Shown here one piece after another: positions 54,566 to 64,000 of a stretch of DNA of 64,000 nt (its first letter is position 1; each line of letters begins with the position of its first letter). Location of the stretch: the NCBI GenBank assembly GCA_016713525.1, contig JADJOZ010000008.1, forward strand, positions 186,001 to 250,000, read 5' to 3'. The notes beneath the pieces are model-generated. The model ran no database searches. It was not told where the DNA came from and was given only the letters and a program-made list of their open reading frames with translations. The stretch is from Bacteroidota bacterium (GTDB taxonomy: Bacteria > Bacteroidota > Bacteroidia > AKYH767-A > OLB10). A program made the translations under genes and the position numbers.

Positions 54566-57500
54566 TTGCGGATTTCGGAAGAGGAATATGTTATTTTAAC
54601 AAAGAAAAAATTTGATGCCAGCAGTGACACAAAACAATTGCAGCAATATTTTGGTTTCCCCTTTTCAAGTTCTCCAAATCCTGAACTTGACCCAATCGTT
54701 TTAACAAACCTGGAAAAAGTTGCCGGAACAGGAGTTACGGATGGCATCCATGAGTTCCTGAGACGATCAGGGCTAAAATATACAGAGTTAGTAGATTTGA
54801 TTAAAACAAAATTCATCAATCCTCATCAGGGTATTCTTGAATACCTCGAAGGTCTTTTTGTGAATAGCACAATGGGTGCTTCTGCCATCTATATTAAATT
54901 GCAAGAGATAAAGGAAGGAACTCCTGACTCCACTTTTATTGCAACGCTTCCCGTAGAAGTACAACCCACCTTTGTAGCCTTTATTCAAGAGCACTTTGAT
55001 AATTTCAAATCCGTCATTACATTATATCAAGCCAATTCAATTTGCAATTTAGATACTACGTATCTGCGCACGGTGGCCAATATATATGCAGGCACAGCTA
55101 CTTCTGGTATTCCCACTGATACCTGGTCAAAAATTCATCGTTTCATCCGACTATGGAGAAAATTGAGATGGACCATGCATGAAGTTGATTTAATGCTTGC
55201 CGCATTAGGTGAAAGTGATATTACTGATGCCTGTATCACTAAGCTTTCTTATGTTGCATTGTTGAATAAGCAATTGAAACTTCCTATAAATAAGTTAGCT
55301 ACGCTCTGGGGAAGTATTGATACACATGGGGACAAATCGCTTTATAAAACATTATTTCTGAATAAAGCCGTACAAAGAATTGATCAGGTTTTTGAAGCTG
55401 ATGCATTTGGAGATTACCTTAAAGGTTCAGCAATTTTACAAGACCATATTCCTGCCACACTTGCTTCATTCAGAATATCGGAGGATGATTTAATTGCCAT
55501 TCTTGGAGTAGCCAAAGTTACAACAAGAATTGTTTCGGAGGTTCCGGCAGTAGAACTTACTATTCCAAACCTGAGTGCTATTTACCGTTTTGTTATATTG
55601 AGTAAGGCATTAAAACTTAAAGTGCCGGAGTGCTGTTTGCTGGCGAAATTATTCAATACCACTTCGTCTACTATAGCTGATTTTGTTTTTGAAAATCCAA
55701 CTTCCACATTTAATTTTTATGAACTGGCTGCGTCCGTAAAAAAATCGGGATTTAAGTCTGAGTTGTTACAATATATATTTAATGGAACGCTTCCCGCTGC
55801 ATCAACATTAAACTTAAGTAATGACAAATTAGCGCAAGCAACTATTGACATTAAAAAAGCTTTTGAAGAAATAGCACAACGTTATCCAACACCTGGTTCC
55901 CTTTCACCAGAAATACTCAGTAATTTACTTTTACTAAAACAAAAATTGCATGAAGATGTAATCATCCAGCACATTGCTTTGCTTACCGATTTAAGCGAAA
56001 CAGTTACTCAGGAATTAATTAAAGAAGAAGTAGGAACAATCATCGGATCCGTTGAAAGTGAGGGTGTTACAATTGATGAGACTGCTAAAAAGTATCACCG
56101 TGCCGCTAAATTTATTTCAGGGTTAATATTAACAGATAAGGAAGTAAAGCACTTTATAAGTTATAAATCAGATTTTGACAATATTGACTTCAAATCAATA
56201 ACTCCTTTGCACTGGAAACGCATTAATGATTATGTTCAATTACGAAATGCTGTTCCGCAATCGCAGGCATTACTAATTGATGTGTTTGCTGCTGCAAATA
56301 TTGTTCCTGCTCCATCAATTGACATGTTGACTAATCAATTACACCTGGCAACAGCATGGGATTTAAATACCATTTCATATCTGGTCAATTCCCATTTTAT
56401 TTTGCCCACTGATAAATTTAAAAATGAGATTGAATTTTTAAAAATTTATGCTGCAGTTTCTTTGGTCATTAAAACAGGACTTTCGGCAGAAACCTTAGCA
56501 AAATGGGCAGACACCGTCACCGATTTTGATAGTTTAAATGATACAGCCGATTTAGTTAGAAGAGCTGTAAAAGCAAAATATGAAGTAGAAGACTGGTTAA
56601 AACTTGCCGGAAATTTAAGTGACAAAATTCGAGAAAATCAGAAGCAGGCGCTGATAAGTCACCTGCTTACCAAAGAGGAAATAATAGAGCAGAGAATAAC
56701 GGATGCTGACGGGTTGTTTGAATATTTTTTAATTGATGTACAAATGGGTGCCTGTATGGACACGTCACGCATTGTGCAGGCAAATGCCGCTGTGCAACTA
56801 TTTGTGACCCGTTGCCTTTTAAATTTGGAAAGTGACAGGAGTACCGGAGCAGAAAAAGGTGTTGCACCGGATGCCATAGATAAAGACCGCTGGGCGTGGA
56901 TGAAAAACTATCGGGTGTGGGAGGTGAACAGAAAAATATTCCTCTATCCCGAAAACTGGTTGGAACCCGAATGGCGTGATGACCGCAGCCCATTCTTTAA
57001 AGAGTTAGAATCGGAATTAACACAAAATGATATTACCGACAGAAGTGTTGAAACCGCTTTTCGTAATTACCTAACCAAACTTAATACGGTAGCCAACCTC
57101 GATGTCTGCGGAATGTACCAGGAGAATGATGAGGCTGGCACCAATATGAAATTGCTCCACGTATTTGGGCGCAACCATAATGCTCCCTACCAGTTTTTCT
57201 ACCGCACATGTAACAGTTTTTTTAAATGGAGTGCCTGGGAAAAAGTACAGGTGGATATCCGGATTACTGAAGATGGAGATATTAGCGGGGTGCATTTAGT
57301 TCCTGTTGTTTGGAAAAACAGGTTGTTTATTTTTTGGACTGAGTTTATCGAAAAGCCTATACCATCGACTGAAAATGATTCAAGTACTTTGGAAGAAATT
57401 GCAAGAGAAAGACCATCTGGATCATTAAATTCTCAAAGTCAATGGGAAGCAAGACTTGCATGGTCTGAAAATATTGATGGTAAATGGAGTTCAAAGCAAT

Positions 57501-60500
57501 TATCAAAGGAATTTATTTTGGTTAATTCAACATCGAACACAAACCCATATAAGAAATTATTCTTGAGGAGTGAAATAATCGATAATATCCTGACCCTAAG
57601 AATGATCGGTACTTTTGTTCTTTCTACTTTAGGACCACCTACTACTGGAAATTGGAGAACTTTTGGCAGTTTTGTTTTATCGGATATACAATCACAAATA
57701 GCAATAACATATAATTCTGATCCTCTAATATATACTCCTGATGTGTTATCCTCAATTTTATACATTAAAAATTACGAAAAGCATTTTTCACAAAATCATC
57801 ATTTGTTTTTCAATAGCAACACTTACCTTAAAAATCCGGTTGATCATAATATAATTTCATCTAACAGTTTTGTTGACATAGAATTTGCGCTCAAAAGTCC
57901 ATTTTTTTACCAGGCTTTAAACCGTACTTATTTTGTTCGCCCCATTGATTTTCATCCGTGGGATGTTGTTTTACGTCCTGAAGTTTATTCACCGACAATA
58001 TTACAATTTGCAAATTATTCTGCCGAAACTGGATTCATATTCGGTAAAAACGGTCCAGATAAAAATAGTTCCTTGAACACCTCCAGTATAGGTATAAATG
58101 CTAACATTAATGAAATGACAACTAGGTCAGAAGAAATGACTTCTCCTATGTTTATTGGGAATGAAACCGGGGGTGATGCTTTTCTGAGTAAAGGCACAAT
58201 TGAATTAGGAAATCCAGATCGACTATATGATACATCTAGCATTGGCGGCTCCTTTTCCGGTGTTTCTGAGAAAATTAAAATAAATTATTACGAAAACATT
58301 CCTTTCGAAAGAGGGTTCGAGTTTCATACTTTTCATCATCCCTATTCAAGCGAATTTGTATCCCATTTGAATAAAGGTGGTATGAAGGCATTAATGGATA
58401 GAGATACCAAAATAGGCAATGATAGCGGTGAAACTTTTAAGAATGGGTATCGTCCCGATTTTGATTCAGGCTTGGTTAAACAAGCTCCTTTATCCAACGA
58501 CTATAAAGTAGGGGAAGCCTACACTTATTACAAAGAAAATATATGCTTTGATGTTTATGGTGCCAACAGTATTTACAATTGGGAATTATTCTTTCATGCC
58601 CCGCTATATATTGCCACCCGCTTGAGCAAAAATGGCAAATTTGAAGAGGCCATGAAATGGTTTCACTATATATTCGATCCTACAACAGATGAAATGCCTG
58701 TTTCAGCGCGCGAAACCTCACGTTATTGGAAAGTACTTCCTTTTAAAACAACACCTGCCGAAAACCTTGAAGAATGGTTTATGTCATTAACACCAAATAG
58801 AAATCCATCGAACGAAAATGCAATTGTTGCAGAGTGGCGAGATAATCCATTCAGTCCATTTACTGTAGCAAGAAACCGTCCACTTGCGTTTATGAAAAAC
58901 GTGGTAATTAAATATGTAGAGAACCTTCGTGCCTGGGGCGATTCACTTTTCAGATCGTTTACCCGTGAGTCGGTAAATGAAGCCTTACAACTTTATGTAA
59001 TGGCCAATCATATTTTAGGCCCGCGTCCGGAATTTGTTCCCAAACGTGGAGTGATAAAAGCTGAAACATATGATTCGTTAAAAGGCAAATTGGATGATTT
59101 TGGCAATGCACTGGTTGAGATGGAAAATATTTTTCCCTACAGTAGTGATGTTCCTGTAAGTTCCGGCAGCACGAGCCCGGGGTTACTTGGAATAGGCCCT
59201 GCACTTTATTTCTGTATTCCCGGCAATGAAAAATTAATAGAACATTGGGATTCTATTGCTGACCGCCTTTTTAAAATCCGCCATTGCATGGATATTGATG
59301 GAGTGGAAAGACAGTTGGCCCTTTTCTCACCTCCAATTGATCCTGCCATGCTTATCAATGCAGCAGCACAAGGTATTAGTGTGGGGAGTGTTCTAGCTGA
59401 TATCAGCAGCCCCCCTCCCATTTTTCGTTTCAACTATATTATGCAGAAAGCAAATGAATTCTGTGGTGAAGTAAAATCATTGGGTAGTTTGTTGCTATCT
59501 ACGATCGAAAAGAAAGACAGTGAAGAACTCGGTCGTTTGCGGGCATCGCAAGAAACCGCCATGCTTGACCTGATGACTGCCATTAAAGAACGCCAGGTAT
59601 ATGATGCGAGAGTTAATAAAGAAGGACTATTAAAGTCAAGGGAAACCGCAGCGTTCAGGTTAGAACATTACAATGCGTTGTTATCAGACGAAGCATTAAC
59701 AATTTCTGCTATTCTGCCAATTGATCCCGAACTGAATGCTGAAAGCCAATTACCTGCTGATACCAGCATTCCTTTAGTTACAACGGATGTAGATGAAACA
59801 TTGGTTGATGGAGGAGATAGAGGTGTAAAGTTAATTCCTAGAGAAAAGCAACAAATTGATGATGCCGCTGCTGCACTTATATGGCAAGGAGTTGCAACAA
59901 GTATGGAAGGGATTGCTGCCATGATGCATCTTATTCCTAGTTTTGCAGCAGACGTTAAACCATTTGGCGTAGGCGTAGGTCTTGAATATGGAGGCCCACA
60001 ATTAGGCTCTGCTACTTCCGGCTTAGCAAAAATACCTCAAATTATATCTTCGGTATTTTCTCATTCTGCCTCACAGTCCAGTATGATGGCTGGCTACATT
60101 CGCAGAGAACAAGACTGGACATTACAGGCAAACCTTGCTGCAAAAGAAATAATTCAATTAGATAAGCAGATTACTTCGGCTGATATAAGAATTCAAATAT
60201 CACAAAAGGAATTATCGAATCATAAGCAACAGATTGAAAATTCTAAACAGGTGGAGCAATATCTGAAAGATAAATTCACCAACCAGGAATTGTATCAATG
60301 GATGAAAGAGCAACTGTTTTCGGTGTACAAACAGAGTTATAACATGGCCTATGACATGGCTAAGAAAGCAGAGAAATGCTACAGGTATGAATTGGGGATT
60401 GAGCCAACAGGCTTTATTCAATTTGGTTATTGGGAAAACAGCATGCAGGGATTATGTGCTGGCGAAAAACTACAGCTTGCCTTGCGACAACTGGAAACAT

Positions 60501-61624
60501 CCTACCTCGAAGAAAACAAACGAGAGCTTGAATTAACAAAAAGCGTTTCGATGGCTATGCTTAATCCGCTTACGCTGCAAGAGTTGCGTACTACAGGTAA
60601 ATGCTTCTTAAGCATTCCTGAAGAGTTGTATGACCTCGATTATCAGGGGCATTATTTCCGCAGAATTAAATCAGTGAGTTTATCGCTGCCTTGTATTGCA
60701 GGGCCTTATACAACGGTTAATTGCACTCTTCGATTACTGAAAAATTCCGTACGCAGTAATACATCAATGAGTGAGGCAGAAAAATACGAGCACAATAATG
60801 ACGAAGGTATTTGGACAGAAGATACTCGTTTCAAGGAAAGTAATGTTCCGGCAAAAGCAATTGCCACCAGCACCGGGCAGCGGGATTCAGGAATGTTTGA
60901 ACTTAGTTTTCGAGATGAACGCTACCTGCCATTTGAAGGTGCAGGTGCCATCAGCGAATGGGAAATTGAACTTACACAAGATTCTGAATTAAGGCAGTTT
61001 GATTACTCCACCATTTCGGATGTTATACTGCACATCAATTACACAGCACGGGAAGATGCAGGCACATTTAAGAATGACGTTGTAGCTTATCTTAAGAATT
61101 TCTTAATCAATGAAGCTGAATTAAGCCAACAACCATTGATGCGCATGTTCAGTATGAAGCATGAATTTTCAACCGAATGGTATAAATTTTTGAATCCGGT
61201 GGTTGCAGATTCAGATCAATTTCTGTCGGTAAAATTACAGAAAGAGCATTTCCCTTTCTTCACAAAAGATAGAGGGATATATCTAAAGAAAGTGGAGGTT
61301 CTAATAAAAGCAAATCGAACAGGCGAATACAAAATGATTTTAGAAGCCAAGAACAAAGATGATGATGCATTAATCTCATCAGAAATTTCAATGCCTGAAA
61401 ATGCCACTTATGCTAATATTCAAACGGCAACACTTACTGCAGATTCTGCTGGCTCAACAATTATGAATATAGAAGACATGGATGTGTTTAAACAATGGAC
61501 ATTAAAGTTCAGACATATTACAGATGTATCAGTTCCACAGACATACAATCAAATTGATAATGATCCGGAAGAAATTTCAGATTTGTTTGTGGTCTTTCAC
61601 TATTGCTTAGGAGATGTCATTTAA
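54566..61624 (+). CDS. Tc toxin subunit A, C-terminal part (pore and TcB-binding)
   Basis: 2352 codons. TTG 54566 is only a formal start, and the frame is open upstream to the slippery run. In order: helical shell; ABC-toxin N-type region (about 640-770); neuraminidase-like domain (about 780-930, WMKNYRVWEVNRKIFLYPEN, GMYQENDEAGTNM); receptor-binding and linker parts (about 1000-1700), including WFHYIFDPTTDEM near 1370; and the TcB-binding domain with long coiled coil (about 1850-2100, IIQLDKQITSADIRIQISQKE, YLKDKFTNQELYQWMKEQLF, GIEPTGFIQFGYWE). The C-terminus has the funnel that docks TcB. With the N-terminal part TcA has about 3230 residues, within the range I expect for such proteins in Bacteroidota. 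Confidence 0.92.
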   Translation: MRISEEEYVILTKKKFDASSDTKQLQQYFGFPFSSSPNPELDPIVLTNLEKVAGTGVTDGIHEFLRRSGLKYTELVDLIKTKFINPHQGILEYLEGLFVNSTMGASAIYIKLQEIKEGTPDSTFIATLPVEVQPTFVAFIQEHFDNFKSVITLYQANSICNLDTTYLRTVANIYAGTATSGIPTDTWSKIHRFIRLWRKLRWTMHEVDLMLAALGESDITDACITKLSYVALLNKQLKLPINKLATLWGSIDTHGDKSLYKTLFLNKAVQRIDQVFEADAFGDYLKGSAILQDHIPATLASFRISEDDLIAILGVAKVTTRIVSEVPAVELTIPNLSAIYRFVILSKALKLKVPECCLLAKLFNTTSSTIADFVFENPTSTFNFYELAASVKKSGFKSELLQYIFNGTLPAASTLNLSNDKLAQATIDIKKAFEEIAQRYPTPGSLSPEILSNLLLLKQKLHEDVIIQHIALLTDLSETVTQELIKEEVGTIIGSVESEGVTIDETAKKYHRAAKFISGLILTDKEVKHFISYKSDFDNIDFKSITPLHWKRINDYVQLRNAVPQSQALLIDVFAAANIVPAPSIDMLTNQLHLATAWDLNTISYLVNSHFILPTDKFKNEIEFLKIYAAVSLVIKTGLSAETLAKWADTVTDFDSLNDTADLVRRAVKAKYEVEDWLKLAGNLSDKIRENQKQALISHLLTKEEIIEQRITDADGLFEYFLIDVQMGACMDTSRIVQANAAVQLFVTRCLLNLESDRSTGAEKGVAPDAIDKDRWAWMKNYRVWEVNRKIFLYPENWLEPEWRDDRSPFFKELESELTQNDITDRSVETAFRNYLTKLNTVANLDVCGMYQENDEAGTNMKLLHVFGRNHNAPYQFFYRTCNSFFKWSAWEKVQVDIRITEDGDISGVHLVPVVWKNRLFIFWTEFIEKPIPSTENDSSTLEEIARERPSGSLNSQSQWEARLAWSENIDGKWSSKQLSKEFILVNSTSNTNPYKKLFLRSEIIDNILTLRMIGTFVLSTLGPPTTGNWRTFGSFVLSDIQSQIAITYNSDPLIYTPDVLSSILYIKNYEKHFSQNHHLFFNSNTYLKNPVDHNIISSNSFVDIEFALKSPFFYQALNRTYFVRPIDFHPWDVVLRPEVYSPTILQFANYSAETGFIFGKNGPDKNSSLNTSSIGINANINEMTTRSEEMTSPMFIGNETGGDAFLSKGTIELGNPDRLYDTSSIGGSFSGVSEKIKINYYENIPFERGFEFHTFHHPYSSEFVSHLNKGGMKALMDRDTKIGNDSGETFKNGYRPDFDSGLVKQAPLSNDYKVGEAYTYYKENICFDVYGANSIYNWELFFHAPLYIATRLSKNGKFEEAMKWFHYIFDPTTDEMPVSARETSRYWKVLPFKTTPAENLEEWFMSLTPNRNPSNENAIVAEWRDNPFSPFTVARNRPLAFMKNVVIKYVENLRAWGDSLFRSFTRESVNEALQLYVMANHILGPRPEFVPKRGVIKAETYDSLKGKLDDFGNALVEMENIFPYSSDVPVSSGSTSPGLLGIGPALYFCIPGNEKLIEHWDSIADRLFKIRHCMDIDGVERQLALFSPPIDPAMLINAAAQGISVGSVLADISSPPPIFRFNYIMQKANEFCGEVKSLGSLLLSTIEKKDSEELGRLRASQETAMLDLMTAIKERQVYDARVNKEGLLKSRETAAFRLEHYNALLSDEALTISAILPIDPELNAESQLPADTSIPLVTTDVDETLVDGGDRGVKLIPREKQQIDDAAAALIWQGVATSMEGIAAMMHLIPSFAADVKPFGVGVGLEYGGPQLGSATSGLAKIPQIISSVFSHSASQSSMMAGYIRREQDWTLQANLAAKEIIQLDKQITSADIRIQISQKELSNHKQQIENSKQVEQYLKDKFTNQELYQWMKEQLFSVYKQSYNMAYDMAKKAEKCYRYELGIEPTGFIQFGYWENSMQGLCAGEKLQLALRQLETSYLEENKRELELTKSVSMAMLNPLTLQELRTTGKCFLSIPEELYDLDYQGHYFRRIKSVSLSLPCIAGPYTTVNCTLRLLKNSVRSNTSMSEAEKYEHNNDEGIWTEDTRFKESNVPAKAIATSTGQRDSGMFELSFRDERYLPFEGAGAISEWEIELTQDSELRQFDYSTISDVILHINYTAREDAGTFKNDVVAYLKNFLINEAELSQQPLMRMFSMKHEFSTEWYKFLNPVVADSDQFLSVKLQKEHFPFFTKDRGIYLKKVEVLIKANRTGEYKMILEAKNKDDDALISSEISMPENATYANIQTATLTADSAGSTIMNIEDMDVFKQWTLKFRHITDVSVPQTYNQIDNDPEEISDLFVVFHYCLGDVI

Positions 61625-61945
61625 TAATTGTGTAAGGACTTAACAGGAAACTTATCCCCTTGTTAATAAACCCAAAACCAATTTCAAGACGGCGCAGTTT
61701 ATCCCAGGCTACATTGTTGCGTTAGACCAACAGACATTTAAAGACGAGACAACAGATTTGGTTTGCCAACTTAAGACCATCAAACAGGTTTGACAAAAAA
61801 TATTTTGACTTTTAATTCAAAGCGAAATAGAAAAATCAAAGAACAGAAAGCGGCAGGACAATTTTTTTATCCAACAATTTCAAGTACCATTGACCAATTA
61901 GACAAATGCACGCAGTGACAACGACAGACAGCAGGGCAGTACACA

Positions 61946-62030
61946 ATCGAGTATGCAACCCTGTCTGAATCCGGTAGAAAGTGCCTCTCACATCGTAGTA
62001 CAACCGGGCCTCGCAAGCAGCGGTCCATTA
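61946..62030 (-). other. Possible group II intron 3'-end remnant (copy B)
   Basis: The minus strand reads GGCCCGGTTGTACTACGATG, then TGTGAGAGGCACTTTCTACC, and ends GCATACTCGATTG, colinear with 22703-22748. No maturase is nearby. The rest of 61625-62424 contains AGCGGTCC (about 62021), a doubtful minus-strand 61-codon frame (62232-62047) and C/T-rich low complexity (62275-62400). Confidence 0.35.
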
Positions 62031-62424
62031 AGTTGTGGTGCAACTTTTAAATACGGTTCGAGCATAGATTCATAAACACATTTTCTGACCGCTTAGAGAT
62101 TTTGTTTCTGGCTCTTCCATCCTTTTCGGAAACTAGCAGTTGGTATTTGCCTTTGTAGTCTTTAACATTTGTGGATACAAATCCATGTCCCGGTATAGTT
62201 AATTGTACGGGTTTACGTTTCATGCTCTTCAACCTGTTGATGGTTAATTATAATGAAACATGAGAACCTCTTGCAATTCTTCATTCCTCATTCAACATTT
62301 TTCATTCTTTCTCCATTCTAAATTCCCCATTCACTTTTCCATTTTCCATTCCATTCTCCGTTTCTCATTCTTCATTCTTCTATTTTCATTCCCTCGTTCC
62401 GCGAAGCATGAACTATGTGCAAAC

Positions 62425-62460
62425 AAAAAATCTCCTTGCTTACGGGCAAGGAGATTTTTT
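62425..62460. terminator. Strong intrinsic terminator hairpin
   Basis: A 15-bp perfect stem, AAAAAATCTCCTTGC (62425-62439) with GCAAGGAGATTTTTT (62446-62460), and loop TTACGG. It lies 6 bases after the stop of the minus-strand gene (62466) and is flanked by A/T runs on both sides, so it may work in both directions. Confidence 0.85.
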
Positions 62461-62465
62461 ATAAA

Positions 62466-63623
62466 CTATCTTGGGCGACTTTTTTTATCTTTCGATGGTT
62501 GCGCCGGACGGGAAGGAGATCGTGCCGGTTGACTTGGTCGCGTTTGTTGTTTGGGTGTTACCTGTTGTGAGTTATTAGGACGTGTGCCAGGTTTTACAGT
62601 TGGACGAGTACCGGGTTTTGTTTGTGGACGACTGTCGGGTTTTGTTTGTGGGCGTGTACCGGGTTTTACTTCAGGACGGGTACCGGGTTTTGTTTGCGGA
62701 CGACTGTCGGGTTTAACATCCGGACGAGAAGGACGACCTGGTTTTACCGCATCGTTGGTTCCGGGGCGACCGGGGCGCACAGCATTCATATTTGTTCCGG
62801 GACGTGCGGGACGAGTAGCCTGAGTTGCTTTGTAATGAGCTCTTGCATCGCGGTATCTTTCAGTAACTTGTGCTGAACGATTTCTTCGTGGAGCATACAC
62901 CTGATTTGCATAGGTTGTACGGTGATAATCGGCATAATGAAAATGGTGGTGATAATGGTAACAACTCATATAATGATATCTCCAGGGCAATGGTCTCCAG
63001 GGACTCCACCACATCGGATAGTAATCCCAATACCATGGAGAAATCCAAACTACATAAGCAGGAGCATAAATAAATTGTATGCTGGGCCAGTACCACACAT
63101 TAAAATAAATTCCCTGGTAACCGGGTGAATATGCAGAAGGACCACGTTTACTATCACCTTTATCGGCAGGTTCTACATTTTCGGCTGGCTCTACAATTGT
63201 TGTTTCACCATATAAATCTTCATCACCTAAAATTTGCAACATAGCAGATGATTCTCCATCTTTTTCTATCTGAATCACTGCAACATCTTGTGACTCGGTT
63301 TTACTGATTGCAACCTGCAATACTACAGCATGTGCGTGATCTTTTGCATTATCGATGACTCTAATATAATCGGTTTTGTCGTTGCCATCAAGATCGAGAT
63401 TGTTTACATCATTGTCTTTTGTATTCAGTTTTTTCTCAAAATCCTCGAGTGATTTGGATTCCTTAAATAATGCTAATGCTCCCTGAAGACTGAAATTATC
63501 GCCAGGGAGTCCGGTACTATCGGCCAGATTAACCTCTTGTTGTTTTTCCTGAGCCGGGGCAATACTCCATATCATTATGAGACAGAAGAATGCCACAATT
63601 TGAATCGCTTTCATGGTTTTCAT
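62466..63623 (-). CDS. Exported Tyr/Trp/His-rich protein with Pro/Lys/Arg repeat tail
   Basis: 385 residues. The signal peptide is MKTMKAIQIVAFFCLIMIWSIAPAQ (an MKAMQ-like alternative start is MKAIQ). Residues 30-150 form a compact domain (ADSTGLPGDNFSLQGALALFKESKSLEDF, then KTDYIRVIDNAKDHAHAVVLQVAIS). Residues 165-240 are extremely aromatic (FNVWYWPSIQFIYAPAYVVW, MWWSPWRPLPWRYHY, HYHHHFHYADYH), as in a widespread Bacteroidota family of unknown role. Residues 250-385 are low complexity: TKPGTRP, VKPGTRP and TKPDSRP units, ending KDKKSRPR. It is probably periplasmic or outer-membrane-associated. Transcribed away from the Tc locus and ended by the terminator at 62425. Confidence 0.8.
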   Translation of the reverse strand: MKTMKAIQIVAFFCLIMIWSIAPAQEKQQEVNLADSTGLPGDNFSLQGALALFKESKSLEDFEKKLNTKDNDVNNLDLDGNDKTDYIRVIDNAKDHAHAVVLQVAISKTESQDVAVIQIEKDGESSAMLQILGDEDLYGETTIVEPAENVEPADKGDSKRGPSAYSPGYQGIYFNVWYWPSIQFIYAPAYVVWISPWYWDYYPMWWSPWRPLPWRYHYMSCYHYHHHFHYADYHRTTYANQVYAPRRNRSAQVTERYRDARAHYKATQATRPARPGTNMNAVRPGRPGTNDAVKPGRPSRPDVKPDSRPQTKPGTRPEVKPGTRPQTKPDSRPQTKPGTRPTVKPGTRPNNSQQVTPKQQTRPSQPARSPSRPAQPSKDKKSRPR

Positions 63624-64000
63624 TTGTTATTTGATTATGTTAAAGGTACTTAGTTTAATTAAAACAGCGGATGATCTTAATCATGTGCTTTTGCCTGAAA
63701 TCAAGTACCATGCCATTATAAATTTAATTTATAACTAATTGATTTATAATTGATAAATGTAGAATCAGGTAAAAATTAAAAAGGCCTGTTAAACATCAAA
63801 TCCTTATTGGAATTCGCCTGTGTAAGAAGCAAAATGAAAATAGTCGTTCAGGATAAAAGGCATTGCGGCATGGAATTAATTTGAATTATGGCCATAAATT
63901 ACTTGTATGTTTAAAAAAGTCAGTATATTTATTTTTCAAATTGCGTTTTGAAGCAACTACCAGGAAATGAATATTCAAAAAACTCACTATGAAAAACACT
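63624..64000. other. Upstream region; possible gene start at the edge
   Basis: An AT-rich stretch upstream of the minus-strand gene. ATG at 63989 (MKNT...) or 63967 on the + strand may begin the next gene, cut by the window edge. It is too short to judge. Confidence 0.2.

Noticed and set aside
62047..62232. 61-codon minus-strand basic frame
   Set aside because: It has no recognisable domain, stands alone next to low-complexity DNA, and has no promoter or partner.
62551..62876. Plus-strand frames rich in Val/Pro/Gly over the secreted protein gene
   Set aside because: They are complements of the Lys/Pro/Arg repeats of the minus-strand gene, hence artefacts of the repeat.
1..64000. CRISPR arrays, tRNA or rRNA genes
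   Set aside because: No regularly spaced repeats with unique spacers, no tRNA cloverleaf and no rRNA sequence were noticed on reading both strands. A covariance search was not possible.

Overview
The window is low-GC DNA from a member of the Bacteroidota, most likely an uncultured environmental lineage near Chitinophagales or Saprospiria. Evidence: five secreted proteins carry C-terminal type IX secretion (T9SS) sorting domains (PNP motif, then 'G.Y/F' and a basic tail). Bacteroidota-type -7 promoter boxes (TAnnTTTG) sit in the spacers, start codons mostly lack Shine-Dalgarno sequences, and the gene content is typical (kelch and BNR surface proteins, YwqK-like repeats). No rRNA, tRNA or CRISPR array was seen.

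Layout. 0-34.5 kb is an accessory region of single genes almost all on the + strand, separated by structured spacers: hydrolases, lipoproteins, T9SS surface proteins, an AbiE toxin-antitoxin pair with a broken toxin, an MntA/HepT pair, a GNAT, an LMW phosphatase and others. Several spacers hold imperfect palindromes resembling integron attC sites, some with a promoter box in the loop. A ~195-bp repeat occurs three times. An IS21-family element (22920-25524) with a 7-bp target duplication interrupts the region. 34.7-42.5 kb holds ordinary metabolic and regulatory genes (YdeI-like, AraC regulator plus aldo/keto reductase, RidA, alpha/beta hydrolase). 42.5-43.8 kb is a non-coding stretch with a 246-bp direct duplication and low-complexity DNA.

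43.8-61.6 kb is the main system: a Tc (ABC) toxin locus in the order B, C, A. SpvB/TcdB-like TcB (43842-47876) and an Rhs TcC with an unrecognised C-terminal effector region (47842-51462) would form the cocoon that holds the toxin. A TcA-like pore and translocation subunit (51924-61624) follows. TcA is read in two frames joined at an A AAA AAC heptamer followed by a possible stem-loop. TcB and TcC are also in different frames, although homologues I know of are continuous across that point.

Caveat: at least nine genes are split by one-base frame changes lying in A or T runs, including the IS21 transposase. This points to homopolymer-length errors in the assembly, or to real slippage. It must be settled before any of the breaks, including the TcA one, is given biological meaning. 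The window ends with a minus-strand YXW-rich, Pro/Lys-repeat secreted protein with a strong terminator.
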